From contig JARLGZ010000054.1 of NCBI GenBank assembly GCA_031292515.1, positions 1-64,000 of the forward strand: a stretch of 64,000 nt of DNA. Direction: 5' to 3'. Of the stretch, positions 34,801 through 42,082 are shown piece by piece. The translations under genes were made by a program, and so were the position numbers. The notes beneath the pieces are model-generated. The model was not told the DNA's origin and did not search any database. It was given only the letters and a program-made list of their open reading frames with translations. The first letter of the stretch is position 1; every line of letters begins with the position of its first letter. The DNA is from Puia sp. (GTDB lineage Bacteria > Bacteroidota > Bacteroidia > Chitinophagales > Chitinophagaceae).

Positions 34801-35184
34801 ATGGGACCCGAGCAATTAGTGTTTATATGGTTGATAATCAGTGTTCTTTCTTTGTTTGTCATGATATTGGGGATACGCTACCTGCAAAACAAGGAAAATA
34901 TGGTCATGATCGAAAAGGGCATGGATCCCAAGCTGAATGTGAGTCGCCCGGCGCCTTACCGGACGCTGAAATGGGGGCTGCTGCTGGTGGGCGCCGGTCT
35001 GGGTCTGTTTGCAGCCTACCTGCTGGATCACCTGGTATTGTACAATTTCCGCCACGTGGACGAATTTGAATACCATAGAGGTGCGAATGTTCCGGTATAT
35101 TTTGCCCTGATAGCTGTGGGCGGCGGTCTGGGCCTTATCCTGTCCTACCGGATCGAAAAGAAGGAAGTGCTGGATAAGGGTTAA
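34801..35184 (+). CDS. Small membrane protein (DUF6249-like)
   Basis: From the ATG at 34801 this encodes 127 residues with three hydrophobic helices: LVFIWLIISVLSLFVMILGIRYL, then LKWGLLLVGAGLGLFAAYLLDHLVL, then VYFALIAVGGGLGLILSYRI. ENMVMIEKGMDPKLN between the first two matches a small membrane family often beside ECF sigma genes, DUF6249 as I remember it. The frame continues upstream to 34654, but that part lacks protein character. It is divergent from the sigma gene. Function unknown. Confidence 0.75.
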   Translation: MGPEQLVFIWLIISVLSLFVMILGIRYLQNKENMVMIEKGMDPKLNVSRPAPYRTLKWGLLLVGAGLGLFAAYLLDHLVLYNFRHVDEFEYHRGANVPVYFALIAVGGGLGLILSYRIEKKEVLDKG

Positions 35185-35185
35185 T

Positions 35186-36772
35186 CTATTTCTTCACTTC
35201 CTCCAGGGCCCTGTTCACGACCGGATCATAGGCATTCATGATCTCGTAGTAACCTTCGGTATGCCAGATCAGCCTGGCGAGAAGCGCTTTAATCCGGTGT
35301 TGCAGGAGCTGTTTATCTCTGGCCGGTATATTGCTGATATCGGTCTTATTATCCCTCGCGGCGAAGACGGAGAGGCTATGCCACAGATCTTCCTCGTTGC
35401 GGAAACCGGATAGAAGATCGGCGGAGGTTTTGAACTGTTTGAACAGGGATTGGTGTTGCATATAGTAAGTATAGAGGAACCGGTTGAGGGTGCCGTCTAC
35501 ATAAAGGGCCGTCACATTGCGCGCGAGCGTGCTGGTATCGAAGCCGATGAAAATATCGGGGGTGATGCCTCCTCCTCCATATACGATGCGTCCTCCGGGC
35601 GTTTTATAGGCCGGCCCATGGTTGGCGGAGGTGTCTCCATGCAGCACTTCCCCGTCATGGAAACGTTTCATCACCTCTTCATTATAGTCTTCATGGCCTT
35701 TGTTATAAGGTTTTTGGATGCTGCGCCCGGTGGGCGTGTAATATCTGGCAACGGTCAGACGCAGGGCCGAGCCGTCGCTCAGCTGGTATTGCTGCTGGAC
35801 CAGCCCTTTGCCGAATGTCCTTCTCCCGATCAGCGTAGCCCTGTCCCAATCCTGCAGCGCGCCAGCCAGTATTTCACTGGCCGACGCGGTCCCCTCGTCG
35901 GTCAGCAGTACCAGTCTCCCTTTTTCAAAGAGGCCGTCCCTGCGACAGCGGTATTCGACTTTTGGTGAGCGCGAACCTTGTGTATAGACGATCAGCTTTT
36001 CATCATCCAGGAAGTCATCTGCTATTTCTATCGCTTCCTGCAGGATGCCGCCACCGTTTCCCCGCAGGTCCAGGATCAGCTTCTCCAGGTTATTGTCTTT
36101 CTGCAGCTGCTGGATCGCGGCGGCAAATTCTCCGTGAGTGGTCTCCGAGAATTTATTAATCCGGATATAGCCGGTCCCCTTGTCGATCATATAGGAGACA
36201 TCGACAGAGGGCAGGGGAATGGTTCCCCGGGTAACCGTTATTTGCCGGGGCTGATTATTGCGCAGGAGGCTTATCAGTACCTTGCTGGCAGCCGGTCCCT
36301 TGAGCAGTCTCTTGATTTTTTCCGTGTTGATGCCATTTCCCGCCACCAGGGAATCATTCACCCTTATAAATTTATCCCCCATTAGCAGCCCGGCTTTCTC
36401 GCTGGGGCCGCCCGCCAATACGCTTACTACGTTGACCGTGTCGTCAAAAAGCTGGAATTCCACGCCGATCCCTTCAAAATTTCCCTGCAGGTCTTCATTC
36501 ATTTCCGGGACGTCGAGGGCAGGGATAAAGATCGAATGCGGGTCGAGATGGGTCAGCAGGCCTTGTATCGCATCGTCTCCCAGCGAATCCATGTTCACCG
36601 TATCCACATAGCTGCTATTGACCAGGTCCATGACTTCCTGGATCGGAGCTTGTTTGCGGGTGTTGAAAAATCCGGTCGTATTCGTATTTTCCCTAAGCCG
36701 GTAACCGATAAGCATCCCCAGGATCATAATAATTGCAAATAACAAGGGAAGCCAAATCTGTAATTTTTTCAT
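35186..36772 (-). CDS. S41-family C-terminal processing peptidase (CtpA/Prc-like)
   Basis: The 528-residue protease has an N-terminal membrane helix (LWLPLLFAIIMILGMLIGYRL). A PDZ domain follows at about 95-180 (GIGVEFQLFDDTVNVVSVLAGGPSEKAGLLMGDKF), then the S41 core with GNGGGILQEAIEIADDF and DEGTASASEILAGALQDW, which carries the catalytic Ser, and RTFGKGLVQ with the Lys. It would cut envelope proteins at their C-terminus in the periplasm. It is convergent with the small membrane protein gene, only one base apart. Confidence 0.9.
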   Translation of the reverse strand: MKKLQIWLPLLFAIIMILGMLIGYRLRENTNTTGFFNTRKQAPIQEVMDLVNSSYVDTVNMDSLGDDAIQGLLTHLDPHSIFIPALDVPEMNEDLQGNFEGIGVEFQLFDDTVNVVSVLAGGPSEKAGLLMGDKFIRVNDSLVAGNGINTEKIKRLLKGPAASKVLISLLRNNQPRQITVTRGTIPLPSVDVSYMIDKGTGYIRINKFSETTHGEFAAAIQQLQKDNNLEKLILDLRGNGGGILQEAIEIADDFLDDEKLIVYTQGSRSPKVEYRCRRDGLFEKGRLVLLTDEGTASASEILAGALQDWDRATLIGRRTFGKGLVQQQYQLSDGSALRLTVARYYTPTGRSIQKPYNKGHEDYNEEVMKRFHDGEVLHGDTSANHGPAYKTPGGRIVYGGGGITPDIFIGFDTSTLARNVTALYVDGTLNRFLYTYYMQHQSLFKQFKTSADLLSGFRNEEDLWHSLSVFAARDNKTDISNIPARDKQLLQHRIKALLARLIWHTEGYYEIMNAYDPVVNRALEEVKK

Positions 36773-36862
36773 TCGAGCGCATTTTTATTTAGTACCGGCC
36801 GGGAACTCGGTAGCCTGCAAATTAAGCAATCCTCCAGCATATTAAAATCTGAAATAGATTTT

Positions 36863-36870
36863 TAACTTTG
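36863..36870 (+). promoter_or_regulatory. Candidate -7 box of the amino-sugar recycling genes
   Basis: TAACTTTG fits TAnnTTTG and lies 71 bp upstream of the kinase ATG at 36942. No clear -33 TTTG is present. Confidence 0.45.
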
Positions 36871-36941
36871 GGCCGCCTGCCAGATGGCCGTTAACGGATA
36901 GCTTGCAACCGGATCCATTTAAATGTATAAGTTTGTGTACT

Positions 36942-37790
36942 ATGAATATACTCATCGCGGATAGCGGATCCACAAAATGTGAATGGTGTCTTTTGCAAAA
37001 TGGCAGGAAAAAAATCATCGATACCCAGGGAATCAGTCCCTATTTCCTGGATAAGGATCAGATCGTCCAGTTGCTCCGGGCGGAACTGGTACCGGGTTTA
37101 AAGAAGATAGTACCCGACAGGATCCATTATTACGGTACCGGCTGCAATAACCCGGCTAACCGGAAGATCGTACAGCAGGCCATCCGCAAGGTCTTCCCCG
37201 GCGCAAAAGTGGAGGTGGATGTGGATCTTATAGGAGCCGCCATCGCATTGAGCGGTAATGAGCGCGGCATCGTCTGTATCCTGGGTACGGGCAGCAACTC
37301 CTGTTATTATGACGGGAAGAAGATCGTGAAGAACAGTCCCGGGCTTGGTTACGTGCTGGGTGATGAGGGTAGCGGCGCCTATCTCGGCAAAAAAGTGATC
37401 CAGTATTATCTTTACAATACGTTCGATGAGGAATTACGGTATAAATTCGAACAGAAATATAATATCGGCGGCATGGAGATCCTGGACAACGTATATAAGA
37501 AGCCTCTGCCGAACCGTTACCTGGCGTCTTTTGCCCTTTTCCTCGCGGAGAACAGGGGACATTATATGATCGAGAATATCGTCGAGGACGGGCTGAACGA
37601 CTTCTTTTTCCAGCATCTTTGCAAATACAAGGAGAGCTGGAAACTCCCCATCCACTTCGTCGGCGGAATCGCTTATGGTTTCCGGGACGTCGTAAAGGAA
37701 CTGATGCATGTGTATGAGTTCGAACAGGGCAAGATCCTGAAGAAGCCCATGGACGGGCTGATAGAATATTTCAATAGACAAAAGGTTTAG
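36942..37790 (+). CDS. N-acetylglucosamine kinase-like protein (BadF/BcrA family)
   Basis: From 36942 this encodes 282 residues. MNILIADSGSTKCEWCLLQ is the phosphate-1 motif of the actin-like ATPase fold. GIVCILGTGSNSCYYDGKK, GLGYVLGDEGSGAYLGKKV and HFVGGIAYGFRDVV are the further nucleotide-binding blocks of the GlcNAc kinase branch. It would phosphorylate GlcNAc or a related amino sugar released from peptidoglycan. The next gene is murQ, 47 bp away, which supports a role in cell-wall recycling. The upstream frame extension of 13 codons is less likely. Confidence 0.85.
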   Translation: MNILIADSGSTKCEWCLLQNGRKKIIDTQGISPYFLDKDQIVQLLRAELVPGLKKIVPDRIHYYGTGCNNPANRKIVQQAIRKVFPGAKVEVDVDLIGAAIALSGNERGIVCILGTGSNSCYYDGKKIVKNSPGLGYVLGDEGSGAYLGKKVIQYYLYNTFDEELRYKFEQKYNIGGMEILDNVYKKPLPNRYLASFALFLAENRGHYMIENIVEDGLNDFFFQHLCKYKESWKLPIHFVGGIAYGFRDVVKELMHVYEFEQGKILKKPMDGLIEYFNRQKV

Positions 37791-37837
37791 CAAATAGCAA
37801 AAGGTTTGGTAAATGGCCCATGTGGCAATAATCATCG

Positions 37838-38674
37838 ATGAGTATGAAATTTGAGAAGATCACCGAAGAGCCCAGCCGGTATCAGGACCTGGAAAAGATG
37901 AGCGTCCGGGATATCCTGCGTGGCATCAACCAGGAAGATAAGACGGTACCGGATGCGGTGGAGAAAGCCATTCCGCAGATTGAAGAACTGACCACCGTCA
38001 TCGTCGACAAGATGCTGGCAGGGGGACGCCTGTTCTATCTGGGAGCGGGAACGAGTGGAAGACTGGGAATCCTGGATGCCAGCGAGATCCCTCCCACTTA
38101 TGGAATGCCGTTCGACCTGATCATCGGATTGATAGCAGGTGGTGAGACAGCCATCCGGAGACCCGTTGAAGATGCCGAGGACAATACGACCCAGGGATGG
38201 GCGGACCTGCAGGAATATCATGCGGCTGAAAACGATGTGGTCATTGGGATCGCCGCCAGCGGAACGACGCCTTACGTGATCGGCGCCCTGAAGGACTGCA
38301 AAGCCCATGGGATCGTGACGGGCTGTATTACCTGCAACCCCGGCTCACCCCTGGCCCTGGAGGCCGATTATCCTATCGAAGTGGCGGTGGGGCCGGAATT
38401 TGTAACGGGCAGTACAAGGATGAAGAGCGGGACGGCCCAGAAACTGGTCCTGAATATGATCTCTACGACGACGATGATCCGGATCGGCCGGGTGGAAGGC
38501 AACCGGATGGTGAATATGCAGCTCACCAATAGCAAAATCATCGACCGGGGCACCCGGATGCTGATGGAGCGGACCGGTCTCCGGGACTACGGGAAGGCAA
38601 AGGAATTGCTGCTGAAATCCGGCAGTGTAAAAAAAGCCATCGATTCAATAAAAGCCATCGATTCAATAGATTGA
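37838..38674 (+). CDS. murQ: N-acetylmuramic acid 6-phosphate etherase
   Basis: The 278-residue product has the SIS-domain signatures of MurQ: LFYLGAGTSGRLGILDASEIPPTYG and VIGIAASGTTPYVIGAL, followed by EFVTGSTRMKSGTAQKLVLNM. MurQ removes lactate from MurNAc-6-P to give GlcNAc-6-P in the cytoplasm. It pairs with the upstream amino-sugar kinase. The C-terminus reads KKAIDSIKAIDSID, produced by an 18-bp tandem duplication, so the last six residues are an addition. Confidence 0.92.
   Translation: MSMKFEKITEEPSRYQDLEKMSVRDILRGINQEDKTVPDAVEKAIPQIEELTTVIVDKMLAGGRLFYLGAGTSGRLGILDASEIPPTYGMPFDLIIGLIAGGETAIRRPVEDAEDNTTQGWADLQEYHAAENDVVIGIAASGTTPYVIGALKDCKAHGIVTGCITCNPGSPLALEADYPIEVAVGPEFVTGSTRMKSGTAQKLVLNMISTTTMIRIGRVEGNRMVNMQLTNSKIIDRGTRMLMERTGLRDYGKAKELLLKSGSVKKAIDSIKAIDSID
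38633..38668. repeat. Tandem duplication, 2 x 18 bp, inside murQ end
   Basis: AAAGCCATCGATTCAATA occurs twice in a row and keeps the frame, adding Lys-Ala-Ile-Asp-Ser-Ile to MurQ. A third partial copy (AGATTCAATAA) follows the stop. Confidence 0.85.
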
Positions 38675-38707
38675 AGATTCAATAAATTAAAGCACAATAC
38701 AAAAGAT

Positions 38708-39271
38708 ATGCATGACATTGAACCCTTTTATAACTGGCGTCACATCTATGTGAGCGAGGAGGATCAAGGGTCGCCCTTCTACGGGAGGGTCTATTCGGAA
38801 TTCGAGTTTACACATACGATCTACAATTACTATATCCACCCTCAGTGGGATGAGTTCGGATCCCGCACGCTCTACCTGAAAGTGCTGATCGCCGACTACG
38901 ACGAACACTATGCGATCATAGAATTGATCGGGGAATGGAACGATGCCATCGAAAACGATATCATGAACCTTAAAAGAGAGGTCATCGATAAATTCCTGGC
39001 AAACGACATCATCAAATACATCCTGATCGGCGAGAACGTGCTCAATTTTCATAGCGGGGATAAGGATTATTACGAAGAATGGTTTGAAGAAGTCACTGAC
39101 GACGATGGCTGGATCGTATGTCTCAACATGCCCGAGCAGACGCAGTACGATTTCAGGAAGGCGCACCTCAATCGTTATATCGAGCTGATGGAGATAGATA
39201 ACTGGCGGATTTATAAACCTTTTCACCTGTTCAAGCTCATTGACGAGCGGATTTCCAGCCGCCTGAAATAA
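38708..39271 (+). CDS. Conserved acidic protein, function unknown
   Basis: I do not recognise this 187-residue soluble protein. It is acidic and rich in Tyr and Trp. Two halves are visible: an N-terminal part with GSPFYGRVYSEFEFTHTIYNYYIHPQWDEFGSRTLYLKVLIADY, which looks like mixed strands, and a helical part ending YKPFHLFKLIDERISSRLK. No signal or membrane segment is present. It lies 33 bp after murQ and just before the attenuator promoter, so it probably ends the recycling transcript. Confidence 0.7.
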   Translation: MHDIEPFYNWRHIYVSEEDQGSPFYGRVYSEFEFTHTIYNYYIHPQWDEFGSRTLYLKVLIADYDEHYAIIELIGEWNDAIENDIMNLKREVIDKFLANDIIKYILIGENVLNFHSGDKDYYEEWFEEVTDDDGWIVCLNMPEQTQYDFRKAHLNRYIELMEIDNWRIYKPFHLFKLIDERISSRLK

Positions 39272-39280
39272 AAATTAAAT

Positions 39281-39310
39281 TTTGTAATTCCATTATAGTA
39301 GCTATTTTTG
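39281..39310 (+). promoter_or_regulatory. Promoter of the aromatic leader and pheA
   Basis: TTTG at 39281-39284 and TATTTTTG at 39303-39310 are separated by 18 bases. This fits the Bacteroidota -33/-7 pair (TTTG and TAnnTTTG). Transcription should begin around 39315-39318, right at the leader-peptide ATG. This is the best complete promoter I find in the window. Confidence 0.7.
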
Positions 39311-39318
39311 ACCTCAAT

Positions 39319-39411
39319 ATGAACACAACGAAAGCACACCGGTATTTTTATTTTTTCTTTTACTTCTACTTTAAAAGTGGACCGGGCCTGCTTTTGTTAA
39401 AAACTAAATAA
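39319..39411 (+). CDS. Phe/Tyr-rich leader peptide of a pheA attenuator
   Basis: An ATG-initiated 30-codon frame reads MNTTKAHR, then YFYFFFYFYF, then KSGPGLLLLKTK and a TAA. Ten consecutive codons are Phe (six) or Tyr (four), the two end products of the enzymes encoded downstream. It lies between the promoter at 39281-39310 and an intrinsic terminator at 39434-39463, followed by pheA. This is the layout of ribosome-mediated attenuators such as enterobacterial pheL. Stalling on Phe/Tyr codons would favour read-through. The CCGGG at 39382-39386 can pair with CCCGG in the terminator's 5' arm as a possible antiterminator. The leader mRNA would be almost leaderless. Regulation is inferred from layout. 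Confidence 0.85.
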   Translation: MNTTKAHRYFYFFFYFYFKSGPGLLLLKTK

Positions 39412-39433
39412 ATAAAAAATTAACATAAGATAG

Positions 39434-39463
39434 TCCCGGCCAAAAGCCGGGATTTTTGTTTTT
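39434..39463 (+). terminator. Attenuator terminator before pheA
   Basis: TCCCGGC (39434-39440) and GCCGGGA (39446-39452) form a perfect 7-bp stem with the loop CAAAA. TTTTTGTTTTT follows. It stands 22 bp after the leader-peptide stop and 35 bp before the pheA ATG, so transcription must pass it to reach pheA. Confidence 0.85.
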
Positions 39464-39497
39464 AAGGCCCTCAGGGAAAGGGCGACAACCAAAAAAT

Positions 39498-40448
39498 ATG
39501 GAACCGAAAAAGGAAACAGACCACAGCGATTCTTCTCTCTCCGGGAAACAATATATCCAGCCTTCCGGGGATTCAGGCATTGGCGGACAGACCACAGGAA
39601 AGGCTCCCGCCATCCGGTCGGTCGCCATCCAGGGTTATGAAGGCAGTTTCCACCAGGTGGCCGCGCAACAGTTCTTCGACAAAAACATAGAGGTGATCCC
39701 CTGTGCGACTTTCCGCGAAGTCGTCAGGATTGCCGCCAGTAAGAAGGAGAGTGACGGGGGCGTCATGGCGATCGAAAATTCGATTGCGGGCAGCATCCTT
39801 CCCAACTACAACCTTCTCCAGAAGAGCAATTTGCGGGTTATCGGTGAAATATACCTGCAGATCCGGCAGCATCTGCTGGTCAACCCCGGTGTAAAACTGG
39901 AAGACATCCGGGAAGTCCATTCCCATCATATGGCCTTGCTGCAATGTATCGACTTCCTGGAGAAATATCCGCAGTGGAAGCTGGTCGAGACGGAGGATAC
40001 GGCCCTCAGCGCGAAACTGCTCCATCAGCATCGCGGTAAACATACGGCGGCTATCGCCAGCAAGCTGGCGGCGGAGCTTTTCGACCTTCATATCCTGGCT
40101 CCGAATATCCATACGATGAAGAATAACTACACCCGTTTCCTGATCCTGCAACGGGAAGATGCCGCTCAATCCGCCGTCCAGGACGGGGCGGACAAGGCGT
40201 CGGTCAACTTCCACACGGACCACTCGAGGGGTAGCCTGGCCAGGGTGCTGACAAAGATCGCGGACGGCGGCATCAACCTGAGCAAGCTCCAGTCTTTTCC
40301 CATCCCCGGCAGCGAATGGGAATATTCCTTTCATGCGGACATGGAATTCGATAGCCTCGAACAGTTTAACGCAGTGATCGATTCGATCAGGCCGATTACG
40401 GTGGCCTTGAAGATATATGGGATCTATAAAAAAGGAATCACAGTGTGA
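39498..40448 (+). CDS. pheA: Prephenate dehydratase
   Basis: From the ATG at 39498 the enzyme has 316 residues; a TTG further up lies inside the terminator. After a disordered ~38-residue extension come the dehydratase domain (VAIQGYEGSFHQVAAQQFF; AIENSIAGSILPNYNLL; catalytic NYTRF at 210-214) and a C-terminal ACT domain from about 235. It turns prephenate into phenylpyruvate. In the ACT domain the usual ESRP motif for Phe feedback binding reads QSFP (265-268), so allosteric control may differ. It is the first gene after the attenuator. Confidence 0.9.
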   Translation: MEPKKETDHSDSSLSGKQYIQPSGDSGIGGQTTGKAPAIRSVAIQGYEGSFHQVAAQQFFDKNIEVIPCATFREVVRIAASKKESDGGVMAIENSIAGSILPNYNLLQKSNLRVIGEIYLQIRQHLLVNPGVKLEDIREVHSHHMALLQCIDFLEKYPQWKLVETEDTALSAKLLHQHRGKHTAAIASKLAAELFDLHILAPNIHTMKNNYTRFLILQREDAAQSAVQDGADKASVNFHTDHSRGSLARVLTKIADGGINLSKLQSFPIPGSEWEYSFHADMEFDSLEQFNAVIDSIRPITVALKIYGIYKKGITV

Positions 40449-40540
40449 TGGTGAGTGGTCAGTGGTGAGTGGTCGGTAGTTAGCAGTCAATAGATAGTAG
40501 TCAATAGTGAGTGGTGGGGGGTAGCGATTAGTGAGCAGGA
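40449..40540. repeat. AGTGAGTAGTC-type degenerate repeat, copy A
   Basis: A low-complexity stretch of GTGAGTGGTCAGTGG-like words with AGTCAATAG variants. It follows the pheA stop directly. Related stretches occur at 41849-41911 and, inverted, inside aroA at 47796-47830. Confidence 0.7.
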
Positions 40541-40618
40541 TGAAGACTTGGGCAATGAGTTCATAAATTTGCAAATCTTAAAACGATCGGTTGGAAGAAC
40601 GATCGGGTAAAGAATGAT

Positions 40619-40698
40619 AAATTAAGCAAACGAAATACAAATTAGGTAAACGAAATACAAATTAGGTAAGCGAAATATAAATTAAGTAATCGAAATGA
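40619..40698. repeat. 4 x 20-bp tandem repeat at the aminotransferase start
   Basis: Units begin AAATTAAG or AAATTAGG and end CGAAATAC or a variant, each 20 bp: 40619-40638, 40639-40658, 40659-40678 and 40679-40698. The last unit contains the aminotransferase ATG (40695-40697), so the repeat forms the whole ribosome-binding region. Confidence 0.85.
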
Positions 40699-41852
40699 AG
40701 ACTTCGAAACGACTGGAAGGCATCGGAGAGTACTACTTCTCGCAAAAATTGCGGGAGATCGATGAGCTCAACAAACAGGGAAAAAAGATTATCAACCTGG
40801 GGATCGGTAGCCCGGATCTGCCTCCGCATCCCGATGTTATCCGTGTCTTGCAGGAGGCCGCCGCCCGGCCGGACGTGCATGGCTATCAATCTTACAAGGG
40901 ATCTCCGGCCCTCCGCAAGGCGATTGCCGACTGGTATGCGACCTGGTATCGTGTGGAGTTGAACCCCGACACGGAAATCTTACCCCTGATCGGCTCTAAG
41001 GAAGGGATCATGCACGTGTGTATGACCTACCTGGATGAAGGAGACATTGCACTCGTTCCCAATCCCGGCTACCCCAGCTACCGCAGTGCCGTAAAACTGG
41101 CCGGCGGTATGCCCATCGACTATGATCTTACGGAAGGCAACCAGTGGTACCCGGATTTCAAACAGTTGGAAGACCTCGTGCATAAGCATGGCGACCGGGT
41201 CAAGCTAATGTGGGTCAACTACCCGCATATGCCGACAGGCCGGCTTCCGTCCGCTGAACTCTTCGAACAGCTCATCGCATTTGCGAAAAAGCATGGCATC
41301 CTCCTTTGTCATGACAATCCCTATAGCTTCATCCTCAACGACAAGCCGATGAGCCTTTTGGCCTTGCCCGGGGCGAAGGAGGTGGTGATCGAACTGAATT
41401 CCCTGAGTAAATCCCAGAATATGGCCGGCTGGCGGGTCGGCACCCTGTCGGGCGCGAAAGACAGGATCGACGAAGTGCTCCGTTTTAAGAGCAATATGGA
41501 CAGCGGGATGTTTCTGCCCGTTCAACTGGCGGCAGCCAAAGCCCTCTCGTTGGGACAGGAATGGTACGACAGCGTCAATGCCGTTTATCGCCGGAGAAGA
41601 GAGCTGGTTTTCAACCTGCTGGACTTGTTGGAGACGCAGTATGATAAAAAACAGGTAGGACTCTTTGTCTGGGCGCGGATACCGGCGGGCTATAAAGACG
41701 GGTTTGCCTTGAGCGACGGGATTTTGCACCGGGCCGGGGTGTTTATTACGCCAGGAGGAATTTTTGGAAAGGCAGGCGAGGGATATATCCGGGTCAGCCT
41801 CTGCAGTCCCGAAGAGAAACTCCGGGAAAGCATCGAAAGGATCGGGAAGTGA
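40695..41852 (+). CDS. Class I/II aminotransferase, probably for aromatic amino acids
   Basis: The 385-residue PLP enzyme shows INLGIGSPDLPPHPDVI, YKGSPALRKAIADWY, NPGYPSYRSAV and LCHDNPYSFI. The PLP lysine is in SLSKSQNMAGWRVG (Lys239), and RVSLCSPEEKLRE lies near the end. It belongs to the AAT I fold group close to LL-DAP and aspartate aminotransferases. Its place between pheA and tyrA suggests transamination of phenylpyruvate and hydroxyphenylpyruvate. Substrate is inferred from context. It is 246 bp after pheA, across repeats but no clear terminator. Confidence 0.85.
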   Translation: MKTSKRLEGIGEYYFSQKLREIDELNKQGKKIINLGIGSPDLPPHPDVIRVLQEAAARPDVHGYQSYKGSPALRKAIADWYATWYRVELNPDTEILPLIGSKEGIMHVCMTYLDEGDIALVPNPGYPSYRSAVKLAGGMPIDYDLTEGNQWYPDFKQLEDLVHKHGDRVKLMWVNYPHMPTGRLPSAELFEQLIAFAKKHGILLCHDNPYSFILNDKPMSLLALPGAKEVVIELNSLSKSQNMAGWRVGTLSGAKDRIDEVLRFKSNMDSGMFLPVQLAAAKALSLGQEWYDSVNAVYRRRRELVFNLLDLLETQYDKKQVGLFVWARIPAGYKDGFALSDGILHRAGVFITPGGIFGKAGEGYIRVSLCSPEEKLRESIERIGK

Positions 41853-41911
41853 ATAGTGAGTAGTCTGTAGTAGATAGTGAATAGTGAATAGTGAGTAGTC
41901 AGTGTGAGTGG
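41849..41911. repeat. AGTGAGTAGTC-type degenerate repeat, copy B
   Basis: GTGAATAGTGAGTAGTC-like words run from the aminotransferase stop onward. The segment GAGTAGTCAGT is shared with the inverted copy in aroA. Confidence 0.7.
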
Positions 41912-42082
41912 GGCGATGCCGGTATGAGTGGGATGGATGCAGAAAGCCTGGTTTTGGGCGACAGCGTAGGAGAGGGCGAGGTCAAAAAAGCCCGCACCGT
42001 CAATGCTGAAGTTTCGAGGGAAATATCCAAAATATTGATGGTCAATTAGATAATGATTTTCTGATAAAAAACAAGACAGACA

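Noticed and set aside
39319-39411. Leader frame as a chance low-complexity AT-rich ORF
   Set aside because: A TTT/TAT-rich stretch could arise by chance, but the frame uses both Phe codons and both Tyr codons, ends cleanly and sits exactly between promoter and terminator ahead of a Phe biosynthesis gene, so I kept it.
39456-39497. Earlier TTG start for pheA
   Set aside because: It lies inside the terminator T-tract, and the ATG at 39498 begins a plausible N-terminus.
40619-40698. CRISPR array
   Set aside because: Units are adjacent 20-mers with no spacers, and no cas gene is nearby.
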